Positions 38,401 through 43,758 of a stretch of DNA of 64,000 nucleotides are shown piece by piece. A program made the position numbers and the translations under genes. Below the pieces are notes generated by a model. The model was not told the DNA's origin. It did not search any database and worked only from the letters and a program-made list of their open reading frames with translations. The stretch is from Pithys albifrons albifrons. Lineage: Eukaryota > Chordata > Aves > Passeriformes > Thamnophilidae. Position 1 is the stretch's first letter, and every line of letters starts with the position of its first letter. The DNA is taken from the NCBI RefSeq assembly GCF_047495875.1, contig NC_092471.1:19618501-19682500 (forward strand), in the 5' to 3' direction.

Positions 38401-40818
38401 TGGGGAGGGGGGACAGGAATGGGGGGGACAGGAATGGGGGGGACAGGAATGGGGGGGACAGGAATGGGGGGACAGGAATGGGGGGACAGGAATGGGGAGG
38501 GGAGGACAGGAATGGGGGGACAGGAATGGGGAGGGGGGGACAGGAATGGGGGGGACAGGAATGGGGGGACAGGAATGGGGGGACAGGAATGGGGGGACAG
38601 GAACGGGGAGGGGACACAGAAATGGGGAGGGGACACAGAAATGGGGAGGGGACACAGAAATGGGGAGGGGACACAGAAATGGGGAGGGGACACAGAAATG
38701 GGGAGGGGACACAGAAATGGGGAGGGGACACAGAAATGGGGAGGGGACACAGAAATGGGGAGGGGACACAGAAATGGGGAGGGGACACAGAAATGGGGAG
38801 GGGACACAGAAATGGGGAGGGGACACAGAAATGGGGAGGGGACACAGAAATGGGGAGGGGACACAGAAATGGGGAGGGGACACAGAAATGGGGAGGGGAC
38901 ACAGTGTATGGTCTCCACCTCATTCTCTCCAACTCCAACCTTAAGCAGCCCCTGAATGGGCAGCTCTGAGGAAAAGCCCGGGCAGGGTGTCCATCCTAAC
39001 CCTGAAATCCCGGGAATGTGCAAGGCAGGCCCAGCCCCTGTCCTGGTGAAACACAAACGGCTCAGGAGGAGCCCTGAGAGGGCTGAGAATTCCAGAGAAC
39101 ATTTGGACTGAATGAGAACCGAGGTCATGAAGAGAAGGGAAGTTTGGGGCACCGCGTTTGAAGCAGTTTGAGCCAGGGCTGAGCCAGAGCTGTTCTGTAC
39201 CTGCTTTTGGATCTTCAAGGTTACAAATAATCTGAAATAATCCAATCCTGTCTGCAGGTAATTTAAAAACCGTAGAGAAAACTTATGACTTGTGTATCCT
39301 CTGTATCCTCTCCTGTGAAGCGCCCAGGAAAGCAGCCCCTTAATGAGAGACTAATTGCTGCACTAATGACAACAGAATCTGTGGAAAGGTTAAGTGCAAA
39401 CCCTTCGCGCTGCAGACCAGAAGAAGCAGCTCAAAAAAAGATGAGTGTGGGAGGACAGGGAATAAAACACAATCATCACAATAAAACAAAGTGGTCCAAA
39501 TGGAAGAGCACTTTGCAGAACACGCAAAGATCAGTAACCCAGATCTTCTGGTTACACAAAAATCCAACTCCACCCTCGACTTTTGAGGGCTGGAGAAGAA
39601 ACAAGACAATGCCCCTTAATGAGTATTTCAGTTTACACTCAAAACGAGCCAACAAAAAGTTGTTGAAGCTGTCAGAGAACACAGAGGGGAGAAAGAGGGA
39701 GTGAAAGGAGAAAGAAAGGAAGAGGAACAAGCCCTGTCTTAAAAAATAACACAGGCACGAGAAACTGTTGGGAAGTCACACACCAAATAATGTGCATTTG
39801 CAACACTCATGACCTAAATCAGCACGTGATCGACACCAACAATGATAATCATCATCTTCCAGAAGCTCTTTTTGTAGATTCTTCCTCGGGAGGGTTTGAA
39901 GGGTTAAAAAAAAAGGAATACAAAGAGGAGAAAACCCGAAATTCTTCATTGGGAGGGTTCAGGCTTTAAAAAGAAGGAATACGAAGAAGAGAAAACTCTA
40001 AATTGTTCCTCGGGAGGGGTCAGGCTTTAAAAACAAGCAATGCACAAGAGGAGAAAATCCACCATCACTTGAACTTCTCCCTAGTTATGAACCACTCCGA
40101 ATTAGTGGAAAGGCGGGAGGTGAAGATCCACAAACATCCCCACGGGGGAAAATTCTTTCCGGAGAATAATCAGATATTGGAATGGGCTGCCCAGAGAGGG
40201 GGTGGATTCCCCATCCCTGGAGGTTTTTCAGCTGAGCTTGGCCGTGGCACTGAGTGCCATGATCTGGTAAAGGGACTGGAGTTGGCCCAAGGGTTGGACT
40301 TGATGATCTCGGAGGGCTTTTCCAACCCAATCCATTCTATAAATCCATGAAGAAACTTTCCCCAGGGCTCAGCACTAAACACAGAGTGATGTTTCCATGG
40401 ATGTGATAATTTGAGTACCATTAATGAGAGGTGGCCCAGCCCCTCCTGGGGCACGTGGAGGGCTCGGGGATGGGGAGGGCACACCCCGCAGGGCATGGAC
40501 AAACCAAAAGCACACAAAGACGGTGTAAATGGCGCTTTTTCTGCCACCGCCGGTTCGTCGCCGCTGCGGTGCCCGCGGGGCCGGCCCCGCGGGCACCGCA
40601 GCGGCGACGAACCGGCGAGGGCTTCCCCACCATGCCCACACGTGGAGCCGGAGCCGCCCCCGGGGCCTCCCCACGGAGCCTCCTCCGCTGGGCCGCGGCC
40701 CGGGCCCGGCGCGGCCCGCCCGCCGCCATCCCGCCTCCCTCCCGCCCAACAGCGCCAGGCCCGGCCCCACCCCACGGATCCGCCCGTCCCGGCCATACCT
40801 GACGGGCTCTGCGGTCAT
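2593..40818 (-). CDS. ATRX: ATRX chromatin remodeller, 5' half (coding exons 1-9, spliced, partial)
   Basis: Nine coding exons on the minus strand join in frame to about 1190 codons. Exons in order: 40799-40818, 26683-26795, 24196-24251, 21803-21855, 19492-19616, 18202-18321, 9666-9775, 7463-7530, 2593-5498. All internal junctions are GT/AG. Lengths 20, 113, 56, 53, 110 and 68 bp equal the human exons as I remember them; exons 5, 6 and 9 differ slightly. ATRX is a nuclear SNF2-family ATPase that deposits H3.3 with DAXX at telomeres and other repeats. The window gives the N-terminus, the whole ADD domain (about residues 160-290; GATA-like finger in exons 7-8, PHD finger from exon 8 into exon 9), the HP1-binding LxVxL motif and the Lys/Ser/Glu-rich linker. 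The helicase core would be encoded beyond position 1. No frameshift or premature stop is seen. MAGT1 follows in the same orientation, as in mammals. Confidence 0.97.
5622..5775 (+). mobile_element. tRNA-Ile-derived SINE with CR1 tail (TguSINE1-like)
   Basis: The head reads agctcagctggttaaaac (A-box region), aataatgccaaggtca (anticodon arm and variable region) and gggttcaatcccc (B box), then gggcca, the layout of tRNA-Ile. The tail, gagttggactcgatgatcct through tctgtgaatc, is a CR1 3' end. A tRNA-Ile head joined to a CR1 tail is the published design of TguSINE1, a songbird SINE mobilised by CR1. The family assignment is from memory, not a search. Confidence 0.8.
5776..6278 (+). mobile_element. 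ERV LTR, family A, 5'-truncated
   Basis: Shares gattgggagacag, the block from cataccagatgacacaaacc, ctgtataaatata, and the terminal ttttgccagctcagcccaag aca with the LTRs at 13137, 28455 and 62428. The first 150-200 bp of the family are missing. It lies between two copies of a SINE/CR1 tail. Confidence 0.75.
6279..6345 (+). mobile_element. Second SINE/CR1 tail copy
   Basis: gagttggactccatgatcct through tctgtgattctgtgat nearly repeats the SINE tail at 5708-5765. The intervening LTR is thus bracketed by direct repeats of about 58 bp. Confidence 0.7.
6866..7227 (+). mobile_element. CR1 LINE 3'-end fragment
   Basis: Runs from tgacctcagcactgtctgta through ggttggtctcttctccc, gggctgcccagagagg and ccatgatctggtaaaggg to the tail gattctgtgattctatg. 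Standard CR1 3' end in + orientation, 5'-truncated. Confidence 0.9.
7463..7530 (-). CDS. ATRX: ATRX coding exon 8 (ADD linker between GATA-like and PHD fingers)
   Basis: 68 bp, acceptor ctctgcag and donor gtgagt. Encodes [20 protein letters not shown], Gln, Cys and two bases of Arg. It completes the GATA-like finger (CK-T-C) and starts the PHD finger. The mammalian Asn-Cys at the exon start is Thr-Cys here, so the zinc ligand is kept. Confidence 0.95.
7531..9665 (-). other. ATRX intron 7
   Basis: About half of the intron is one minisatellite (8107-9161). The flanks (7531-8106 and 9162-9665) are AT-rich unique sequence with nothing recognised. Confidence 0.85.
8107..9161. repeat. 34-42-bp minisatellite, 28 copies
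   Basis: Core gcatggcaggaacactgaca plus gctacagtcactgtgt is repeated head to tail; I count 28 copies of gacagctacag. Units vary by presence of a cagt insertion and by aacactg versus gagcactg variants, so the array has mixed by conversion or slippage. There are no unique spacers. Confidence 0.97.
9666..9775 (-). CDS. ATRX: ATRX coding exon 7 (first half of the ADD zinc-binding module)
   Basis: 110 bp, acceptor ctctatag and donor gtatgt; same length as human. Encodes [20 protein letters not shown] and continues to LICK. It supplies the first CxxC of the GATA-like zinc finger and the first Cys of the second pair. Residues are almost unchanged from mammals, as expected for the H3-tail reader. 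Confidence 0.97.
11187..11432 (+). mobile_element. 5' LTR of the provirus (family E), internally deleted
   Basis: Starts tgtgacaggtttagttaggc and ends near cagcttggtgggg. Compared with the 3' LTR it lacks about 150 bp in the middle and the distal end. Confidence 0.75.
11433..11680 (+). pseudogene. ERV pol remnant, reverse-transcriptase region
   Basis: An open frame here reads a short retroviral-looking peptide ([15 protein letters not shown]) that I take to be the end of the reverse transcriptase, cut by the CR1 that follows. Too short for a firm family assignment. Confidence 0.5.
11681..12140 (-). mobile_element. CR1 LINE inserted in the provirus
   Basis: Starts at its tail (cacagaatcatggaatggat) and runs to ctggccccactccag in reverse order of the CR1 3' end. 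It splits the pol remnant, so it is younger than the provirus. Confidence 0.9.
12141..13136 (+). pseudogene. ERV pol remnant: connection and RNase H region
   Basis: The frame open to 12686 contains the RNase H start motif FTDGS and a downstream [14 protein letters not shown] block holding the expected catalytic Glu. A TGA interrupts at 12684-12686, after which the same frame continues with TDSWMV, the next catalytic Asp block. Sequence up to 13136 looks like the integrase zinc-binding region (a Cys-x2-Cys segment near 13095). Fragmented and non-functional. Confidence 0.75.
13137..13821 (+). mobile_element. Solo LTR, family A, nested in the provirus
   Basis: Begins tgccctgggtttaatag and ends ccaagaca. 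It contains gtgcagcagtgggagg, ctgtataaatatat and the shared 3' end. Homologous over its length to the complete copy at 62428-63040. Confidence 0.8.
13822..14360 (+). mobile_element. Divergent LTR, family A-like, nested in the provirus
   Basis: Follows the previous LTR directly and shares the TATA-like tgtgtaaatatataacc and the end gagccagctcaaca. It has an aataaa at about 13978 and an internal tandem duplication of about 64 bp (14156-14286). Confidence 0.6.
14361..15298 (+). pseudogene. ERV pol remnant: integrase core
   Basis: A frame at about 14600-14735 reads a typical integrase stretch ([20 protein letters not shown], then a [10 protein letters not shown] block with the catalytic Glu), then a stop. 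Further retroviral-like sequence continues to about 15140. Broken by stops, no intact domain. Confidence 0.75.
15299..15750 (+). mobile_element. 3' LTR of the provirus (family E)
   Basis: Starts tgtgacaggtgtagttgg and ends tcaaaactaca. It shares the start, the ttttatttcttcttttctgt block and gcagcttggtggg with the 5' LTR. Confidence 0.75.
16470..16625 (-). mobile_element. CR1 tail carrying a 79-bp hairpin
   Basis: A CR1 tail (atcatagaatggagtgggtt) runs into a perfect inverted repeat at 16529-16607 and then into atggtggattctcactcag. Same arrangement as the copies near 34164, 34306 and 56383. Confidence 0.85.
16529..16607. repeat. 79-bp hairpin (37-bp arms, 5-bp loop)
   Basis: Left arm starts cttgatccaaccccactg; right arm is its exact reverse complement ending ggttggatcaag; loop ctcca. 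Confidence 0.95.
16632..16982 (-). mobile_element. CR1 LINE 3'-end fragment
   Basis: Tail agaatcatagaatggattgg at the low end, then the usual CR1 3' order up to agggagttccagacagtg. 5'-truncated. Confidence 0.9.
18202..18321 (-). CDS. ATRX: ATRX coding exon 6
   Basis: 120 bp, acceptor cattctag and donor gtaaat. Encodes [20 protein letters not shown] and a basic tail ending KKRG. In mammals this exon is skipped in a common isoform (established knowledge). Skipping it here would also keep frame, since 120 is a multiple of three. Confidence 0.95.
18322..19491 (-). other. ATRX intron 5
   Basis: Unique sequence of 1.17 kb. I see no repeat, no gene and no RNA in it. Confidence 0.8.
19492..19616 (-). 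CDS. ATRX: ATRX coding exon 5
   Basis: 125 bp, acceptor ctgtgcag and donor gtaggt. Encodes [14 protein letters not shown] through MQSLPKG, clearly ATRX. One codon shorter than I recall for human. Confidence 0.95.
19617..21802 (-). other. ATRX intron 4
   Basis: Contains one LTR (20519-21145). The flanks are unique sequence without recognisable features. Confidence 0.85.
20519..21145 (+). mobile_element. Solo LTR, family B
   Basis: Starts tgtcctagttcagcagg and ends accagcaca. It has a TATA-like gtacataagg (about 20780) and a poly(A) region tattattattaaatttta (about 21060). Same family as 31717-32434 and 63734-64000, but more diverged from those two. Confidence 0.85.
21803..21855 (-). CDS. ATRX: ATRX coding exon 4 (53-bp short exon)
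   Basis: A 53-bp exon between acceptor ttgtttctag and donor gttggt. It translates as [17 protein letters not shown] plus two bases of Arg, which aligns with the human Ser/Lys-rich segment GTSSSEKSKSSGSSRSK. Exact length, phase (0 in, 2 out) and position between exons 3 and 5 all agree, so the call is good although the peptide is poorly conserved. Confidence 0.88.
21856..24195 (-). other. ATRX intron 3
   Basis: Half is the 57-bp minisatellite (22077-23252). The rest shows nothing recognisable. Confidence 0.85.
22077..23252. repeat. 57-bp minisatellite, about 21 copies
   Basis: The unit combines ggacatggccagtgtgcccc, agggattgccctttccagg and ggttctggaaggcact. The first few units are shorter variants. 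Because 57 is a multiple of three, long frames stay open on both strands, giving apparent proteins of up to 389 residues that are not genes. Confidence 0.97.
24196..24251 (-). CDS. ATRX: ATRX coding exon 3
   Basis: 56 bp, acceptor tcttcttag and donor gtagga. It continues the frame from exon 2 (split Gly codon) and ends on a codon boundary. The peptide contains SMENSRDE, which aligns with the mammalian MMENSKEE segment. Length equals the human exon. Confidence 0.9.
24252..26682 (-). other. ATRX intron 2
   Basis: Unique sequence of 2.4 kb. I recognise no repeat family, exon or RNA gene in it. Confidence 0.8.
26683..26795 (-). CDS. ATRX: ATRX coding exon 2
   Basis: 113 bp, acceptor ttaacag and donor gtaaaa. 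Encodes [20 protein letters not shown] and following residues, nearly identical to human ATRX up to the acidic Ser/Glu stretch, then diverging. It is separated from exon 1 by a 14-kb repeat-rich intron. Confidence 0.96.
27362..28198 (-). mobile_element. CR1 LINE, about 0.84 kb of 3' end
   Basis: Tail cagactcatagaatggattg at the low end. It then runs upstream through the 3' UTR into the C-terminal coding part (reverse frame [20 protein letters not shown]). One of the two longest CR1 copies in the window. Confidence 0.9.
28455..28742 (+). mobile_element. LTR fragment, family A (3' part)
   Basis: Shares gagtggggagttattccttg, ctgtataaatata and the end ttttgccagctcagcccaag aca with the other family A copies. 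The U3 part is missing. Confidence 0.75.
30772..31246 (+). mobile_element. LTR, family C
   Basis: Starts tgttaaatgttcaaacaca and ends ccctcaagctaagcca. It carries a poly(A) signal-like taattaaag near 31138. The same LTR lies inverted at 45185-46072. A purine-rich run at 30714-30739 precedes it. Confidence 0.75.
31247..32490 (+). mobile_element. LTR, family D, split by a younger family B LTR
   Basis: 31247-31716 has the layout of a common avian ERV LTR (catgggacctcacaaagg repeats, then ttatttctcattaccctact and ctgatttccccc). It resumes at 32435 with gggcagtgatggagcagctc after the family B LTR at 31717-32434. Family assignment is from memory and moderate. Confidence 0.6.
31717..32434 (+). mobile_element. 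Solo LTR, family B, inserted in LTR D
   Basis: Starts tgtcccagttcagcaggtgg and ends accagcaca. Flanked by gaggcag and gagggcag, a plausible short target duplication. Its first 267 bases differ from the copy at 63734 at only two positions that I can see. Confidence 0.85.
33565..33643. repeat. 79-bp hairpin
   Basis: Same inverted repeat as at 16529, with 37-bp arms and loop ctctg. Confidence 0.95.
34164..34218. repeat. Hairpin copy with a shortened right arm
   Basis: The full left arm is followed directly by the last 18 bases of the right arm (cagtggggttggatcaag). The inner half of the right arm is deleted. Confidence 0.85.
34306..34384. repeat. 79-bp hairpin
   Basis: Same inverted repeat with a few mismatches (ccctactg in the left arm, ggaccaag in the right). 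Confidence 0.9.
36651..37235. repeat. 292-bp tandem duplication
   Basis: 36651-36942 and 36943-37235 are nearly identical head-to-tail copies, both starting ctcagcaccatccccaggcc. I see only a handful of base differences, so the event is recent. Confidence 0.93.
38140..38905. repeat. G-rich minisatellite (19-21-bp units)
   Basis: The first half is (ggacaggaatggggagggg)n. From about 38612 it switches to a very regular 20-bp unit, ggggacacagaaatggggag. Each unit has two or more runs of four or more G on the + strand, so G-quadruplexes are possible throughout. ATRX pre-mRNA carries the C-rich strand. Confidence 0.97.
39879..40061. repeat. Three-copy, about 60-bp tandem repeat
   Basis: Units start ttcttcctcgggaggg, ttcttcattgggaggg and ttgttcctcgggaggg, and share aggaatacaaagaggagaaa-like ends. 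Diverged, so older than the other arrays. Confidence 0.8.
40175..40348 (+). mobile_element. CR1 LINE 3'-end fragment near the ATRX promoter
   Basis: From tattggaatgggctgccc to cccaatccattctataaatc. A 5'-truncated CR1 tail about 450 bp inside intron 1. Confidence 0.9.
40548..40617. repeat. 70-bp perfect palindrome, no loop
   Basis: Bases 40548-40582 are the exact reverse complement of 40583-40617 (35-bp arms, centre ggggccggcccc). GC-rich with many CpGs. It lies about 180 bp inside intron 1 of ATRX, in the CpG island. Confidence 0.95.
40799..40818 (-). CDS. ATRX: ATRX coding exon 1 (start codon)
   Basis: Reads ATG ACC GCA GAG CCC GTC AG, then donor gtatgg: MTAEPV plus the first two bases of a Ser codon completed by exon 2. 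The 20-base coding length matches human exon 1. The start context has G at -3. The exon lies in a CpG-rich island, as expected for a housekeeping promoter. Confidence 0.93.
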
Positions 40819-40874
40819 GACTCCGCTGGTCGGAGCGGAGCGGGGCGGGGCGGCCGCCCGGGCCGGGTCCGCGC

Positions 40875-40931
40875 TCAGGCTTTGGGCGCAGACAAAGCCG
40901 CGGCCGCCGCCATCGCCAGCGCCGCCGCCAT
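40875..40931 (-). promoter_or_regulatory. Possible upstream ORF in the ATRX 5' leader (18 codons)
   Basis: ATG within the YY1 motif has a strong context (A at -3, G at +4). It opens an Ala-rich 18-codon frame, MAAALAMAAAAALSAPKA, that stops 56 bases before the ATRX ATG. It would be translated only if transcription starts upstream of it, which the sequence does not prove. Confidence 0.5.
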
Positions 40932-40935
40932 CTTG
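40924..40935 (-). promoter_or_regulatory. YY1-type element CAAGATGGCGGC
   Basis: Minus-strand CAAGATGGCGGC matches the extended YY1 motif that sits just downstream of start sites in many CpG promoters, in this orientation relative to the gene. Confidence 0.7.
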
Positions 40936-41048
40936 TCGGGGAGCTCCGGAGGGGGGGACCGGCCTCCGCCGCCGCCTCCCATTGGCTCGCGGCCGCCCAC
41001 AGCTATTTTCTGATTGGGCGGCGCCGCGCCCGCTGTTGCTAGGGTGAG

Positions 41049-41104
41049 TGACGTCAGCGCACCAAGCTGCCCCGCCGTGATTGGATGGGGCGGGGCTGAC
41101 GTCA
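41049..41104. promoter_or_regulatory. Pair of perfect CRE sites
   Basis: TGACGTCA occurs at 41049-41056 and again at 41097-41104, centre to centre 48 bp, with an inverted CCAAT box and a GC box between them. Perfect CREs in CpG islands bind CREB/ATF factors (established knowledge). Binding here is inferred. Confidence 0.75.
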
Positions 41105-41281
41105 CGCTGGCGTCATGCAAGGTGGCCCGTGACATCATTTAGCAACAAAGTGCAGTGACGCCTCTGCCCGGCAGGGGGCTCCGGCCGGGAGCGGGCACAG
41201 CGCGTGGGAATGGAGACAGTGCGGGGACAGCAGCGGCTGCCACCAGGAGCCACCCCAGCACCGGGGTCACTCCAGGAGCGT

Positions 41282-42592
41282 TCTGCAGCATGGGCTCACC
41301 TGCCCAGCACGGGCTCACCTGCAGAGCATGGACCCACCTGCAGAGCATGGACCCACCTGCAGAGCATCGTCTCACCTGCAGCATGGGCTCACCTGCAGCA
41401 CGGGCTCACCTGCAGCACGGGCTCACTTGCAGCACGGGCTCACTTGCAGCACGAGCTCACCTGCAGAGCATCGGCTCACCTGCAGCACAGACCCACCTGC
41501 ACAGCACAGGCTCACCTGACCAGCATGTGCTCTCCTGAACAGCATCAGCCCACCTGCAGGACAGACTCACCTGCAGCACAGGCTCACCTGCACAGAGTGG
41601 GCTCACTTGCAGCACGGGCTCACCTGCAGAGCATGGACCCACCTGAAGAGCATGGACCCACCTGCAGAGCATCGTCACACCTGCAGCATGGGCTCACCTG
41701 CAGCACAGGCTCACCTGACCAGCATGGGCTCACCTGCAGCACAGGCTCACCTGCAGCACGGGCTCACCTGCCCAGCGTGGGCTCACCTGTGCAGTGTGGG
41801 CTCACCTGTGCAGTGTGGGCTCACTTGCAGCATGAGCTCACCTGCAGAGCATTGGCTCACCTGCAGACCATCGGCTCACCTGCAGAGCATGGACCCACCT
41901 GCAGAGCATCGTCACACCTGCAGCATGGGCTCACCTGCAGCATGGGCTCACCTGCAGCATGGGCTCACCTGACCAGCATGGGCTCACCTGACCAGCGTGG
42001 GCTCACCTGACCAGCGTGGGCTCTCCTGAACACCATCAGCCCACCTGCAGGACAGACCCACCTGCAGCACGGGCTCACCTGCACAGAGTGGGCTCACTTG
42101 CAGCACAGGCTCACCTGCACAGAGTGGGCTCACTTGCAGCACGGGCTCACCTGCAGGGCATGGACCCACCTGCAGAGCATTGTCTCACCTGCAGCATGGG
42201 CTCACCTGCAGCACAGGCTCACCTGACCAGCATGGGCTCACCTGCAGCACGGGCTCACCTGCCCAGCGTGGGCTCACCTGTGCAGTGTAGGCTCACTTGC
42301 AGCACGAGCTCACCTGCAGAGCATTGGCTCACCTGCAGAGCATCGGCTCACCTGCAGCACGGATCCACCTGCACAGCACAGGCTCACCTGCAGCACAGAC
42401 CCACCTGCACAGCATGGACTCACCTGCAGCACAGACCCACCTGCACAGCACGGGCTCACCTGCAGCACACACCCACCTGCACAGCACGGCCTCACCTGCA
42501 GCACAGGCTCACCTGCAGCACAGACCCACCTGCAGCACAGACCCACCTGCACAGCACAGACCCACCTGCAGCACACACCCACCTGCCACAGT
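41282..42592. repeat. 17-20-bp minisatellite rich in CACCTG, upstream of ATRX
   Basis: Units such as gcacgggctcacctgca and gcatcggctcacctgcagag are repeated for 1.3 kb, with higher-order duplications inside (for example, the block around 41620-41760 resembles 42150-42250). Most units hold the E-box CACCTG; on the minus strand they read ctgcaggtgagc. It begins about 350 bp upstream of the presumed ATRX start. Long frames are open on both strands but repetitive. Confidence 0.95.
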
Positions 42593-43034
42593 CAGTCTCC
42601 GTGTCTGCACACATCACCCACACAGTAACGCGGTTACTCAGACCAGCAACAGCACCACAGAGAGCCCCCTCCTCTGCAGGGAGCACCTGAACAGCCCTCA
42701 GACTGCGGGGATCCCAGAATGATCAGCACCTGCAGGGAGCACCAGAGTGACCCTCGTCCTCCTCCTCCATGGGGAGCACCAGAGTGACCCTCCTCCCTGG
42801 CAGGGATCAATCAATCACGGCACTCACAGCTCACCAGGACACGAGCCCAGAGGCTTGGGGGAAGTTTCCCAAGCCCAGGGATGGGACAGCCAGGCAGGGG
42901 GGACATGAAAGACACTGAGAAGGACGGAGGCTGCCCCTGACCAGCCCCACTCCCCGCAGCCTCAGCCCAGCTTGCCCATGTTTGAACACACAAGGAAACA
43001 CATCCTTGGCAGCTTCACCCAGGTATGCCAAGAC

Positions 43035-43758
43035 CATTTTCCATGCTCTGGGCACAGAGTGACTGGAGAGCAGCCAGGGGGAAAGGGACCTGGGGGTTGG
43101 ATTGGCAGGAGGCTGAAGATGAGCCAGCAGAGTGTGCCCAGGTGGGCAAGAAGGCCAATGGCATCCTGGCCTGGCTCAGCAATGGGGTGGCAGCAGGCCC
43201 AGGGCAGTGACCCTTCCCCTGGACTCAGCACTGGGGAGGCCACACCTGGAGTGTTGTGTTCAGTTCTGGGCCCCTCAGGTCAGGAAAGAGATTGAGGGGC
43301 TGGAGCGGGGCCAGAGAAGAGCAACGAGGCTGGAGAAGGGACTGGAGCACAAGTGCTGTGGGGAGAGGCTGAGGGAGCTGGGGGTGTTCCGCCTGGAGAA
43401 GAGGAGGCTCAGAGGTGACCTCAGCACTGTCTGGAACTGCCTGAAGGGAAGTTCTGGCCAGGTGGGGGTTGGTCTCTTCTCCCAGGCACTCAGCAATAGG
43501 ACAAGGGGGCACGATGGGCTCAAGCTATGCCAGGGGAAATTGAAGTTGGAGAGCAGAAGTCAATTCTTTGCAGAGAGAGTGCTCAGGGATTGGAATGGGC
43601 TGCCCAGAGAGGGGGTGGATTCCCCATCCTGGAGGTTTTTAAGGTGAGACTGGACATGGCACTGAGTGCCATGATCTGGTGATCACAGTGGGGTTGGACC
43701 AAGGGTTGGACTTGATGATCTCAGAGGTCTGTTCCAGCCCAGCTGATTCTCTGATTCC
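43035..43758 (+). mobile_element. CR1 LINE, about 0.72 kb of 3' end
   Basis: Runs from cagagtgactggagagcagc through the C-terminal coding part and 3' UTR to the tail cagctgattctctgattc. Near the end it contains a single, non-inverted copy of the hairpin arm (ctggtgatcacagtggggtt at about 43676), so this looks like the source sequence of the hairpin. Confidence 0.9.

Larger units (their letters stand above)
26796..40798 (-). other. ATRX intron 1 (14 kb, repeat-rich)
   Basis: Holds CR1 copies (27362, 33376-34440, 40175), LTRs (28455, 30772, 31247, 31717), a 292-bp tandem duplication, a G-rich minisatellite, a three-copy 60-bp repeat and a 70-bp palindrome close to exon 1. Stretches 28746-30419, 32491-33375, 34441-36650 and 37236-38139 show nothing I recognise. 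30420-30771 is GC-rich and may be ERV internal sequence, because it ends in a purine-rich run just before an LTR. Confidence 0.8.
40540..41150 (-). promoter_or_regulatory. ATRX: ATRX CpG island and promoter region
   Basis: Very CpG-rich DNA surrounds coding exon 1. Upstream of the start codon (higher coordinates) are inverted CCAAT boxes (attgg at 40981, 41013 and 41080), a GC box ggggcgggg (about 41087-41095) and two CREs. No TATA box is visible, which fits a housekeeping promoter. The start site cannot be fixed from sequence; it probably lies at about 40935-41000, just upstream of the YY1-type element. Confidence 0.8.

Noticed and set aside
37986..39245. Pro/His/Cys-rich and Gly-rich frames of 260-419 residues
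   Set aside because: Translations of the G-rich minisatellite and flanking unique DNA; both strands are open and no exon structure is seen.
41204..42722. Cys/His/Thr-rich frame of 268 residues upstream of ATRX
   Set aside because: Follows the CACCTG minisatellite; all alternatives are equally open.
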